This document shows positions 10,075-19,639 of a stretch of 64,000 nucleotides of DNA, piece after piece. A program made the translations under genes and the position numbers. Numbering within the stretch: the first letter of the stretch is position 1; every line of letters starts with the position of its first letter. The notes under the pieces were generated by a model that was not told the DNA's origin, made no database searches, and saw only the letters and a list, made by a program, of their open reading frames with translations. Source of the DNA: Nitrosomonadales bacterium (GTDB lineage Bacteria > Pseudomonadota > Gammaproteobacteria > Burkholderiales > Gallionellaceae); NCBI GenBank assembly GCA_016218415.1, contig JACRED010000024.1:1-64000 (forward strand), read 5' to 3'.

Positions 10075-10950
10075 ATGAAAATTTGCAACGCTTGCAGCGC
10101 CCGCTTTGACAGCAGCGGATGGGATTGCCCGGCATGCGGCCATGCCCCGCCGCAGATCAACGGTTTTCCGGCACTGGCAGCCGAACTGGCGAATTCCAGC
10201 GGGGGATTCCACCCGGAATATTTTGCGCAGCTTGCCGACTTGGAAGCGGGCAACTTCTGGTTCCGGTCGCGCAATGCGCTGATTCTCATGCTGCTCAGGA
10301 AACATTGTCCGTTGATGAAATCGTTTCTGGAAATCGGCTGCGGTACCGGCTTTGTGCTTTCCGGAATAGCATCCGACTTTCCGGCCGCATCGCTGTCCGG
10401 CGCGGAGATATACAGCATCGGCCTGCCCTATGCGGCGCAGCGGGTACCCGGCGCGCAATTTATGCAAATGGACGCGCGCAACATCCCTTTCGCATCCCAT
10501 TTCGACGCGCTCGGTGCATTCGATGTGCTGGAGCATATCGAGGAAGATTCCGCCGTACTCGCCCAGATGAACCACGCCCTCAAGCCGGGCGGCACCCTGA
10601 TTCTCTCGGTACCGCAACACCCAGGCCTGTGGAGCAGGCAGGACGAAATGGCTTGCCATGTACGACGCTATACCGCGACAGAATTGAAACAGAAAGTATC
10701 GGATGCCGGGTTTGCAGTAAGGGACGCGGGATCGTTCGTTGCGCTGCTGCTTCCGGTCATGTGGCTATCACGCCGCACTGGCAATACCAGCAAGGGCGGG
10801 ACTCATGATGCGATGGCGGAATTGCGGATAGGATCAATTGCAAACCGCATCCTGAGCACGGTCATGCGTGCCGAGTTGCTGCTCACCCGAGCGGGGATAC
10901 GTTTCCCCGCAGGAGGATCCCTGTTTCTTGTGGCACGAAAACAGGCTTGA
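10075..10950 (+). CDS. class I SAM methyltransferase with N-terminal zinc ribbon
   Basis: CNAC..CPAC zinc ribbon, FLEIGCGTGFVLSG motif I, LGAFDVLEHIEED. Confidence 0.8.
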   Translation: MKICNACSARFDSSGWDCPACGHAPPQINGFPALAAELANSSGGFHPEYFAQLADLEAGNFWFRSRNALILMLLRKHCPLMKSFLEIGCGTGFVLSGIASDFPAASLSGAEIYSIGLPYAAQRVPGAQFMQMDARNIPFASHFDALGAFDVLEHIEEDSAVLAQMNHALKPGGTLILSVPQHPGLWSRQDEMACHVRRYTATELKQKVSDAGFAVRDAGSFVALLLPVMWLSRRTGNTSKGGTHDAMAELRIGSIANRILSTVMRAELLLTRAGIRFPAGGSLFLVARKQA

Positions 10951-10988
10951 TCTGACCGTTCCTCTAGTGGTGCGTCATAAACACGAAT

Positions 10989-11378
10989 TCATTTCCTAGC
11001 GACACGCCATATTTTTTCGCTGAACACAAAATACTTGAAAATCACGAAGAGAAACCCGGCAACGATGATGATGGCCGCCGCCTGTACCCATTGGTGAGCG
11101 TAGCCAAGTCGGTCAACCAAGGCATACAGGATCAGGAAATTGAGCATGTACCCCAACACATGCGCCAGCACATAGCGCAGAGCAGCACTGCGGGAATCAC
11201 CGCGATGGGCGAATGTCAATTTGCGGTTGCCAACGAACCCTATCGATGCGCCGATGAGATACACCAGGGTCATCGCCGATTTCGCCTCCATGCCGAGATA
11301 GGTGAGGAGCAGGTAAACAAGATAGATGGCCGCATTGCTTGCCGCCCCCACCAGACCATAAAGTATCAGTTGCCGCAT
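10989..11378 (-). CDS. GtrA-family membrane protein
   Basis: Four-TM 129 aa ORF, LILYGLVGAASNAAIYLVYLLLTYLG. Confidence 0.8.
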   Translation of the reverse strand: MRQLILYGLVGAASNAAIYLVYLLLTYLGMEAKSAMTLVYLIGASIGFVGNRKLTFAHRGDSRSAALRYVLAHVLGYMLNFLILYALVDRLGYAHQWVQAAAIIIVAGFLFVIFKYFVFSEKIWRVARK

Positions 11379-11388
11379 GGGTTAAGAG

Positions 11389-12057
11389 TCATGGCACCAG
11401 ACGATGGTAGATATCTTGGGGATTGTTGAACGAGAAACCCAGGGATGCATAGAGATTGAGCACAGCAAGATTGGTCGCCGAGATCGAGCTCTTCACTTCC
11501 GCATGCCCGGCCTCCAGCAGCTCGCGGCATACCGCACTCCACCAATATTTCGACAGCCCCTTGCCGCGATATTGTTCTGCGATGGCGTGCAGCACGAGGC
11601 TGCTGGCGCTGTAAGCGATGAAACCCGCCAGCTCGCCCTGCCAGTACAGCCCATAGACTTGCCGCGCGGCTAGCAATTGCCTCACCCAGTTGTCGTAACG
11701 GAGATCGGCCGCAGCTTTGGGCAAGTTGAAGTCACGGTGAAAACGGCCATGCACGAACGCCCTGTGACAAATTTTTTGCGCCAGCGCGGCATCAATTTCC
11801 ATGGAGATGGTTGCATCCGGATGCTGCGCCGCGCGCAGCCGCGCCTTATTACAACGCGGCTCGATCAGCGTGTCGCAGTAGTAAAAACCGTATTCGTGCA
11901 ACAGCCGCTTTTCCGCCAAGGGGTCAACCTTGATGGTGTGATGGCCGGGAGTCTGCGCAGCCTGTTGCAGCGCCGCCTGAGAATACTCCAGCAGCTCCCA
12001 GGTCGGCATGCCGAACGCCGCCGCATCCCACGGCGTAGGCTTAATCAGCGTGCTCAT
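11389..12057 (-). CDS. GNAT acetyltransferase, WecD-like
   Basis: PWDAAAFGMPTWELLEY start and GNAT-like IAEQYRGKGLSKYWWSAV; shares locus with wecE. Confidence 0.65.
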   Translation of the reverse strand: MSTLIKPTPWDAAAFGMPTWELLEYSQAALQQAAQTPGHHTIKVDPLAEKRLLHEYGFYYCDTLIEPRCNKARLRAAQHPDATISMEIDAALAQKICHRAFVHGRFHRDFNLPKAAADLRYDNWVRQLLAARQVYGLYWQGELAGFIAYSASSLVLHAIAEQYRGKGLSKYWWSAVCRELLEAGHAEVKSSISATNLAVLNLYASLGFSFNNPQDIYHRLVP

Positions 12058-12988
12058 CAAAGGTTGCGCGCCTGACAATATACAGCGGGCGCTTCTTGCT
12101 CTCGTCGAAATTCTTGCCGAGATAGATGCCGATGATGCCCAGAATGGAAATAATGATGCCGCCGATGAAATACAGCGAAACGATCAGACTGTTCCAGCCG
12201 GGGATGGCCGATCCGTAAAGCAGCGCGTGCCCGAGGATATACGCGCCATAACAGAAGGAGAAAAACGCCATCAGAAATCCCAGTCGTATCGCGAGCCGCA
12301 GCGGCTTGTCGGAATACGCGATGATGGTTTCGGAAGCCAGCTTCCACAGCTTGGCGAAAGTGTAGGTGGATTTCCCTTCGTGGCGCCCGGCGTGTTGAAC
12401 CTCGATACTGGCAGTCGGAAAACCCATCCATTGCACCAGGCCGCCGAAGAAGCGCAACTGCTCGCGCATGCGGCGGAAATTCTCCACCACCTTGCGCGAC
12501 ATGATGCGGAAATTGCCGCTATCTCCGTCGTACTCCATATCCGCCAGATAACTGAACACTCGGTAGAAGGCCCGGGAAGTCACGCGCTTGATCAGCCCAT
12601 CCTGACGCGCCCCACGGCGCGCCAGAACGATGTCATAGCCCTCCTGCGCCTTGGCGTACAGACGCGTAATCTCCTCCGGCCTGTCCTGCAAATCGCAATC
12701 CATCACCACCACCCAGTCGCCGTCGCAGCGATCCAGCCCGGCAGTGATCCCGTAGTGCTGGCCAAAGTTTCGGCTGAATTGGATGCCCCGCACACGCGGA
12801 TCCGCAGAGGCCAGCCGCTCGATCACCTGCCATGAATTGTCGCCGCCGCAGTCCTCGACCAATACGATCTCGAAGTCCGGCGAAACGCTTTCCAGCGCGG
12901 CCTTCAGGCGGCGATACAACTCGTCCAGGCAATTCTCGGCACGGTACACCGGTACAACAACAGAAATGACGGGCATGTTCAAATCCAC
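12041..12988 (-). CDS. GT2 polyprenyl-phosphate glycosyltransferase (DPM1/ArnC-like)
   Basis: ISVVVPVYRAENCL, VVVMDCDLQDRPEEI, two C-terminal TM helices. Confidence 0.9.
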   Translation of the reverse strand: MDLNMPVISVVVPVYRAENCLDELYRRLKAALESVSPDFEIVLVEDCGGDNSWQVIERLASADPRVRGIQFSRNFGQHYGITAGLDRCDGDWVVVMDCDLQDRPEEITRLYAKAQEGYDIVLARRGARQDGLIKRVTSRAFYRVFSYLADMEYDGDSGNFRIMSRKVVENFRRMREQLRFFGGLVQWMGFPTASIEVQHAGRHEGKSTYTFAKLWKLASETIIAYSDKPLRLAIRLGFLMAFFSFCYGAYILGHALLYGSAIPGWNSLIVSLYFIGGIIISILGIIGIYLGKNFDESKKRPLYIVRRATFDEHAD

Positions 12989-13165
12989 TCAGAAAATTAT
13001 GTGCGGCATCCCAAGGCATCGCATCCTTCCCGATTGAAACGCCGTCAAAATCGGGGGTTCCTACGCGGGCAACGATATGGCGGCAATGATAACCTTTCTC
13101 CCGTGACGCGACCAGAATTCCTGCTCTTCAAGCAAGAGCCGTATTCAAACCTGAAATGCACAGTC

Positions 13166-14125
13166 TCACTGCTTACGCTCGGGCAGCGTCAACGCAACGA
13201 TGCCCAGCGCCACCGCAAACCACAGTGTCGCGAGACGGATCAACACCGTCGCGGCCACGGCCTGCGGTTGCGCGACGTGGTTCAACATCAGCAGGGTCAC
13301 CATCGTGGCTTCCGCGCCGCCGAGACCGCCGGGCAAAAAGCTGAGCGCGCCGACCAGCATCGAAAACGCGTAGATAAACAGCGCGGTCTGCGGCGACATA
13401 TCGCTGCCGAGAACGTGCATGATGTAATAGAACGCTACGCCCTCCGCGCCCCAGGCGATCAGCCCGAGCGCGATGCCGTACAGCAGCATCGGCAGCCTGA
13501 AGCAGCGCCCGGAATGCAGCACGATGGAGATCGTGGACACGACCAGACTGCCCGGGCGCGGTGGCAATTTGCTTTGCGCGATGCGCTCCAGCGCGCGCAG
13601 CCACCGGGTTTGCTGGAGGACCACCAGCACGATCACGATTACTGCGGCAAGGATCACCACCAGCGGTTTGGCCGGGGGATACACCCACAGGCCGATGGCG
13701 ACCAGCAGCAGCATGCTGATCAGGTTGGAGAAGTGTTCCGAAAAGAACGCAGCCAGACTTTCCGGATAGGTGATGCCGTGGTGTTTCAGGAACACGCTGC
13801 GGATCGCCTCGCCCGCCTTGCCGGGGAGTATCGTCAGGCCGAACCCCGCGATATAGATGCGCAGGCTTTCCGGGGTATGCACGCGGTGGCCGAGCAGCGC
13901 GAGAAACTTCTGCCAGCGCACGAAACGCACGCCGTAGTTGACCAGCGAGAGCGCGAGGGCGATCGCGCAGCCGATCAGGCCGATACGGGCGAACGCGGCC
14001 ACCACATCCTGCCAGCCGCCCCAGATCGAAAAACCCAGATAACCGGCCGCGCTGAACAGCACGATCAGCAGCAGCGCGCGGAAACGCCATCCGCTCAGGA
14101 TGTAATGCGTATCGCTACTGCCCAT
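13166..14125 (-). CDS. UPF0104 / lysylphosphatidylglycerol synthase-type TM protein
   Basis: Multi-TM ORF with GFGLTILPGKAGEAIRSVFLKHHGI and LPGGLGGAEATMVTLLML motifs. Confidence 0.8.
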   Translation of the reverse strand: MGSSDTHYILSGWRFRALLLIVLFSAAGYLGFSIWGGWQDVVAAFARIGLIGCAIALALSLVNYGVRFVRWQKFLALLGHRVHTPESLRIYIAGFGLTILPGKAGEAIRSVFLKHHGITYPESLAAFFSEHFSNLISMLLLVAIGLWVYPPAKPLVVILAAVIVIVLVVLQQTRWLRALERIAQSKLPPRPGSLVVSTISIVLHSGRCFRLPMLLYGIALGLIAWGAEGVAFYYIMHVLGSDMSPQTALFIYAFSMLVGALSFLPGGLGGAEATMVTLLMLNHVAQPQAVAATVLIRLATLWFAVALGIVALTLPERKQ

Positions 14126-14127
14126 GC

Positions 14128-15000
14128 TTACGCGATCAGCCAGAGGGTGGCGAGCAGCCACCCGCCGACCACGATCAGCATGTGCGGGTCGCGCGCCAGG
14201 TCACGCGATGGGTCGCCGCCGCCGCTCTGGTGGTGCAGCAGGTAGATATAACGGAACACGCCGTACATCACGAACGGCACGGTGTAGATCAGGTTGGCCG
14301 TGCCGTGGATGCGTATCGTGTCCGGATTCATCGTGTACAGGCTGTAGCTCATGATCAACCCGGCGGCGGTGATGACGATCATGTTGTCCAGCAATATCGG
14401 GCTGTAATGCTCCAGCACCCTGCGATGCGAGGTCTTGTCCTCGGTCAGCGCGATGATCTCCGCGCGCCGCTTGGCGAAGCCGAGGAACAGCGTCACCATC
14501 AGCCCGCACAGCAGCAGCCATTGCGACGGCGGGATGTCCACGCCCAGGGTGCCGACCAGGATGCGCAACATGAATCCGGCGGCGATGATGAACACATCCA
14601 GTATCACCACATGCTTGAAGTGAAACGAATAGGCCAGGTTCATCAGCGCATAGCCGACTATGATCCACAGCGCGGTGACCGACACCCAGTAAGCGAGTGC
14701 GAAAGCTGTGACCGCCAGCACAACCGCCAGAACGACGGCGCTGTTCACCGAAACGGTTCCCGCAGCGAGTGGCCGGTTCTGCTTCTTCGGGTGACTCCTG
14801 TCCTGCTCGCGGTCGGCGATGTCGTTGATGATGTAGATGCAACTGGACACCAGAGAAAAGGCAATCGCCGCAACCACGACCTGCATGACCAGCGCAGTAT
14901 CGCGCCAGGCATGACCGAACAGCAACCCGGTGAACACGAAGCCGTTTTTCACCCATTGGTGGGGGCGCATCAGGCGCAATAATTCAAGCAGCATTTTCAT
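14128..15000 (-). CDS. UbiA prenyltransferase, decaprenyl-phosphate phosphoribosyltransferase-like
   Basis: RPHQWVKNGFVFTGLLFGH, SSCIYIINDIADREQDRSHPKKQNRPLAAG. Confidence 0.88.
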   Translation of the reverse strand: MKMLLELLRLMRPHQWVKNGFVFTGLLFGHAWRDTALVMQVVVAAIAFSLVSSCIYIINDIADREQDRSHPKKQNRPLAAGTVSVNSAVVLAVVLAVTAFALAYWVSVTALWIIVGYALMNLAYSFHFKHVVILDVFIIAAGFMLRILVGTLGVDIPPSQWLLLCGLMVTLFLGFAKRRAEIIALTEDKTSHRRVLEHYSPILLDNMIVITAAGLIMSYSLYTMNPDTIRIHGTANLIYTVPFVMYGVFRYIYLLHHQSGGGDPSRDLARDPHMLIVVGGWLLATLWLIA

Positions 15001-15025
15001 CTTTCATGAAGTACCACAGATTGTG

Positions 15026-16909
15026 TCATTGCATCACCCCTTCCTGAACACGATGGCACATGGCCTCAGCCTGCGCGCCATCCGCTCCGCGTCCGATCTG
15101 CTTGTATATATCAGCCAGCATGCAATACACCCGGGGATCGGGCGCCGCCTGTTTCAACGACGCCTCGGCTTCGGCAAAGCGGCCAATCTTCATCAAGGCA
15201 AGCCCGAGATTCCTGTATGCATCCCCGCGTACAGCCTCGGCAAGGCGGCCGGATTGGATCGCCGCACTCAAATGAACCGCCGCCTCCTGATATTGCTGCA
15301 CGTTTATCATCCACAATCCGGCATTGTAACGGACCAGCTCATCTCCGGAATAACGTTCGGCCAAATAATGCCACTGATATGTATGCGTAACCCGCAGCGC
15401 ATACCATACTTTATATTTGGGCAAATTCCATTTCGCCTGTATCGGCGGCTGCTTCAGGTCGAGCCCCGCATCCAGCAGATACATCATCGCATCCCCCGGA
15501 TTGTCGGTTGATAAAGAAATGGCGCGGTCTGACTGGATCACCTTGGCAACCATGCTCCTGACATCGGGTTCCCTGATCTCTTCCGCCATCTTATACAACT
15601 CGCCATATTGCTCTAACTCTGTCACCTGCCGATTGTTGATTTTAAAAAAGATGGGCATGTAGTATCCGGGATAGTCGCGGATATCGGCGTCCAGCAAAAC
15701 GTCAAAACTCCGCCAGTCACGGGGCCGCTCCACGGTTTGAAAAAGCCAGGACAGGGCAAAGAATAACAACAACATGGCACGCGGCAGCGGTTTAAACCGC
15801 CAGGCTATTGCGACCATCAGCAGGGCTGCCGGCCATATCGCGAGAAATATGAAGCGATCGGAAATGATGGAGGGCGGCGCATAGGGGACAAGTTGCAGGG
15901 AAGGCAGGCAAATGAGCGTAAATATTGTGATTGCCAGCCCCTCAACTGACCGTTTGCGCAGTGCCATGACTGCGCCAAACACAGTGGCCACCAGCAATCC
16001 CGCCCCCAAGGCAACCATGACCGCAAGGTATGGGTCTTCAAATACCGGATAATAAAAATGGCGGCTTTCCGGACTGACAACGAGCCGGAACAGTCCTCCC
16101 AGTATCGCCAATGTGCGGGTAACCGTTTCAATTCCGAAATAGACAGGAACCCTGGATTTGGCGCTCGCAGAAATAATCATGGCCATGCCGATTGCCAGAA
16201 TCAGAATTGCCAACGGCCACAACAGAAAGGAACGCGGCCTCTCCGTAATTGAAAGATCGCGCCAGAAAATGATCCAGAGCAGCGCAATGACAGGAGCCAC
16301 CGCAACTGCCGTAGCCTTCGACAACATCGCCGCCAGTAATGCGATCAACGCCGCCGCCGCATAGCGATGCGAAAGCCCGTGTTCGCGTCTGGCATTCGTT
16401 GCAAACCATAGCGCAAGCAACGCGAACATGGCCGAAAGCAGATCTTTTCGGCCGCTGACCCACACCACCGCTTCGACATGTGCGGGATGCAGCGCAAACA
16501 AAGCCGTTACAGTTGCAGCCACCAATGGCGCGCTGGGCACATCCCCGGGGCGCAAATATCGCCATAGCGATGCGGTAATACTGTGCACCAACGGCAAACA
16601 AAGCAAGCACAGAATGATGTTGTGCACCCGGAATACAGCGGGAGTCCGGCCAAACAGGGTCATATCCAGCCAATAGGAAAACTCCCGTAGCGGAAGAAAC
16701 TCCGACATGCTGTTATATGGCCCGGTAAAAAGACGCCACAGCTCGGCAAAATGCAATCCTGCCAGCCTGGTGTTCTCCACTACATAAATGAAATCGTCTG
16801 AGACGAACGGGAAATGAAGCGACTGAAGGTAGGAAACAACCGCTATCACTGCACTTGATAACACCAGCAGCAAGGGGCTAATCTGTCTTATTCGAAGAGG
16901 GGATAGCAT
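15026..16909 (-). CDS. multi-TM protein with C-terminal TPR-like region (paralog of 5274..7175)
   Basis: Colinear similarity to the 5.3 kb ORF, e.g. LPLREFSYWLDM(S/T)LFG. Confidence 0.75.
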   Translation of the reverse strand: MLSPLRIRQISPLLLVLSSAVIAVVSYLQSLHFPFVSDDFIYVVENTRLAGLHFAELWRLFTGPYNSMSEFLPLREFSYWLDMTLFGRTPAVFRVHNIILCLLCLPLVHSITASLWRYLRPGDVPSAPLVAATVTALFALHPAHVEAVVWVSGRKDLLSAMFALLALWFATNARREHGLSHRYAAAALIALLAAMLSKATAVAVAPVIALLWIIFWRDLSITERPRSFLLWPLAILILAIGMAMIISASAKSRVPVYFGIETVTRTLAILGGLFRLVVSPESRHFYYPVFEDPYLAVMVALGAGLLVATVFGAVMALRKRSVEGLAITIFTLICLPSLQLVPYAPPSIISDRFIFLAIWPAALLMVAIAWRFKPLPRAMLLLFFALSWLFQTVERPRDWRSFDVLLDADIRDYPGYYMPIFFKINNRQVTELEQYGELYKMAEEIREPDVRSMVAKVIQSDRAISLSTDNPGDAMMYLLDAGLDLKQPPIQAKWNLPKYKVWYALRVTHTYQWHYLAERYSGDELVRYNAGLWMINVQQYQEAAVHLSAAIQSGRLAEAVRGDAYRNLGLALMKIGRFAEAEASLKQAAPDPRVYCMLADIYKQIGRGADGAQAEAMCHRVQEGVMQ

Positions 16910-16926
16910 TACTAAAATTGCCGTGT

Positions 16927-17553
16927 TTATAACTGGTTGGGAAAATATCGATAATAGGCATGGTCCGCCCCGGATAATAACTCCTTATCCCCCCGGCTGT
17001 CTCCGTAGGCATACAGCGTATAGCCGTCGCGCGCACCCAGCAAGGCTTCCAGCCGCTTCACCTTTTCGATGCCGTAACAGTTGTCGCCCGCCAGCCTGCC
17101 GGTCGTCGTGCCGTCTGCACGGGTTTCCAAGTGCGTGGCGAGCACGTCGTCGAAGCCGGCCCTGATCGCCCACGGGCGAATATACAGATCCAGCGACGCG
17201 CTGATCACCACGCAGCGGTGTCCTTGTCGCTTGTGCCATGCCAGGCGCTGCATCGCCTCCTCGCGCATCAGGCCGGGCAGCCTGAGTGCGGCAAAACGCT
17301 CCCCCTGCCGCCGCAATTCATCCATACGCATGCCGCCCAGGCAGCGGACGAACACCTGCTGTTTGGCGAGATCGTTGCGGATCAGCCTCAGACCGTAACC
17401 CGCCAGCGTCGGCGCCAGCATCAGCGCGGCGCGGGCGACCCGTGCCGCACCCAGCGTATGCAGCAGGAACGGCAGCAATGTCTCGCGCCGCGTCAGCGTG
17501 CCGTCGAAGTCGAATGCCGCGACGACAGGTTTGTTTTCCCCTGTCCCGCTCAC
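16927..17553 (-). CDS. HAD-IB (SerB-like) phosphatase
   Basis: VVAAFDFDGTLTRRETLLPFL and YAYGDSRGDKELLSGADHAYY; GTG start assumed. Confidence 0.85.
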   Translation of the reverse strand: MSGTGENKPVVAAFDFDGTLTRRETLLPFLLHTLGAARVARAALMLAPTLAGYGLRLIRNDLAKQQVFVRCLGGMRMDELRRQGERFAALRLPGLMREEAMQRLAWHKRQGHRCVVISASLDLYIRPWAIRAGFDDVLATHLETRADGTTTGRLAGDNCYGIEKVKRLEALLGARDGYTLYAYGDSRGDKELLSGADHAYYRYFPNQL

Positions 17554-18287
17554 AGCTTCAGCCGCTTGAAAATGGGTTCGGGGATGTGCCTGATGATCAG
17601 CATGATGTAGCGCCAGAACCACGGCAGATACAGCACATCCGCCGATTTGCCCGGCGCGCGCGCGATGCGCTCACCGATGACCTGCGGGGACGCGACCAGA
17701 AACAGGCCGGGCAAGCCGTAGGTCATCGCGGTATCCACAAAACCCGGTTTGACGGTGATGACGCGCACCCCGCTCGAATACAGCCGGTTGCGCAGCCCTT
17801 GCAGATACAGGCTGAGCGCGCCTTTCGCCGCGCCGTACACATAGTTGCTCTGCCTGCCGCGGTCGCCTGCCACCGAAGAGATGCCGATGATGAAACCGCG
17901 TTGCAGCGGCTCGAAGTAATTCGCACAGTGGCTCAAGATGGAGGCTGCGCCGGTGAAGTTGGCTGCAATAATTTTCGCGCCGGCGCTGAAATCGCGCGCA
18001 GCGATCTGATCGCCGAGATAGCCGAAGGCCAGCACCACGCCGGACAGCCCCTTCATTTCGGCGATCACGGTTTGCAGAAATTCAGCATGGGTGTCGGTCG
18101 CTTCCGCGTCGAACGAACCGTATCGTACCTCGACGCCATGGCGCAGATGGATATCCGCCGCGATGCGCCGCAATTCCTCAAGATCGCGCGAGGCCAGGTA
18201 AAGATCGTGTCCGCGCGCGGCAAAAGCGGCAGCCGTGGCACGCGCGATCGCCGAGGTGGCGCCGAGTATCAGGACGGGTTCGCTCAT
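17550..18287 (-). CDS. SDR oxidoreductase, DprE2-like
   Basis: PVLILGATSAIARATAAAFAARGHDLYLASRD, YGAAKGALSLYLQGLRNRL; adjacent to DprE1-like gene. Confidence 0.85.
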   Translation of the reverse strand: MSEPVLILGATSAIARATAAAFAARGHDLYLASRDLEELRRIAADIHLRHGVEVRYGSFDAEATDTHAEFLQTVIAEMKGLSGVVLAFGYLGDQIAARDFSAGAKIIAANFTGAASILSHCANYFEPLQRGFIIGISSVAGDRGRQSNYVYGAAKGALSLYLQGLRNRLYSSGVRVITVKPGFVDTAMTYGLPGLFLVASPQVIGERIARAPGKSADVLYLPWFWRYIMLIIRHIPEPIFKRLKL

Positions 18288-19639
18288 CTCGCATTCCCTC
18301 CGATACCCAGACGCCGCGACAGGCTGGAGCTGAAACGATTCTGCGGATCGACCGATTTTTTTATTTCCATGAATTCGCCGTATCGCGGGTACATCGCGCG
18401 GAACGCGTCGGCGGAAAGCCGCGCATCCTTGGCGAGATACACGCGCCCGCCGTAGCGAATCACGATCTCGTCCAGCCTGTTCAGCAGCGCGAACAGGCTG
18501 TTATCGCGGACCGGAATATCCAGCGCCAGCGTGTAGCCCGCCATCGGGAAGGACAACATCCCGCCACCCTGCGCGCCCAGACGTTTCAGCACCGCAAGGA
18601 AAGAAGCACGGCGGCTGCCGGAAAGTTCCATCAACAGCGCCCGGATGCCCTCGAACGCCATCGCGTCGGGGACCACGCACTGGTATTGCACGAAGCCGCG
18701 CTTGCCGTACATCCTGTTCCACTGGGCTATGCTGTCGAGCGGATAGAAATAGGCATCGTAACCGGTCAGGAACGGTTGCCGCTTTTTGCCTTCGTGGCGG
18801 AAATAGAACGCGTTGAACGCGGCGATGCTCAACGGATTCAGCACCCATGCCGGAAAATCGAACGGCACATTGCGGCTGCGTCCCGGCCTCGCAGAGAACG
18901 CATTGCCGGAACCCGCCGGCAGCTCTTCAAGCGCCGCATGGTGGCCGCACATCGCCACGCCACGGCCCAGCTGCTGCCCGCGTGCCAGACAGTCTATCCA
19001 CGCGACGGTATAGCGGTCATCGCTGTCGGGATCCTCCAGCAAATTGAACAACTGCTCCAGATTGCCGGCGGCATGGTGGCGCACCATCATCTGTGCGCTT
19101 TGCACCGGCGCGAGCTTGAGTGTCACTTCGCCGATGATGCCGGTCAGTCCCATGCCGCCGACGGTGGCCCGGAACAATTCCGGCCTTTCCGAAGGCGAGC
19201 ATGTCACGCGGCTGCCGTCGGCCAGGATCAGTTCGAGCGCGACGACGTGATCGCCGAACGATCCGTCGTGGTGGTGATTCTTGCCATGCACATCCGCCGC
19301 GACACAACCGCCGAGGGACACGAATTTCGTCCCCGGCGTGACCGGCAGAAACCAGCCTCTGGGCACGATCACGGCCAATATCTCGGCCAGCGTCGTCCCC
19401 GCTTCGGCGCGCAGGATGCCCCGCTCCGCGTCAAAATCCAGCATCCGGTTGACGCGCTCGGTGAGCAGCACGCGCCCGCCCTCGTTCAGCGCCGCATCGC
19501 CATAGCTGCGTCCCTGCCCGCGCGCGATCATGCTGGCCGCAGCGGGACGGAGATCTGCATAGCGCTCCGGGCGCTCCAGCTCGCAGGTCTGCACCGGATA
19601 GCGTCCCCAGCCGGAGAGCGGCGTGATCAGTGTGGCCAT
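18284..19639 (-). CDS. FAD-linked oxidase, DprE1-like
   Basis: GQGRSYGDAALNEGG, FVSLGGCVAADVHGKNHHHDGSFGDHV. Confidence 0.88.
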   Translation of the reverse strand: MATLITPLSGWGRYPVQTCELERPERYADLRPAAASMIARGQGRSYGDAALNEGGRVLLTERVNRMLDFDAERGILRAEAGTTLAEILAVIVPRGWFLPVTPGTKFVSLGGCVAADVHGKNHHHDGSFGDHVVALELILADGSRVTCSPSERPELFRATVGGMGLTGIIGEVTLKLAPVQSAQMMVRHHAAGNLEQLFNLLEDPDSDDRYTVAWIDCLARGQQLGRGVAMCGHHAALEELPAGSGNAFSARPGRSRNVPFDFPAWVLNPLSIAAFNAFYFRHEGKKRQPFLTGYDAYFYPLDSIAQWNRMYGKRGFVQYQCVVPDAMAFEGIRALLMELSGSRRASFLAVLKRLGAQGGGMLSFPMAGYTLALDIPVRDNSLFALLNRLDEIVIRYGGRVYLAKDARLSADAFRAMYPRYGEFMEIKKSVDPQNRFSSSLSRRLGIGGNAR

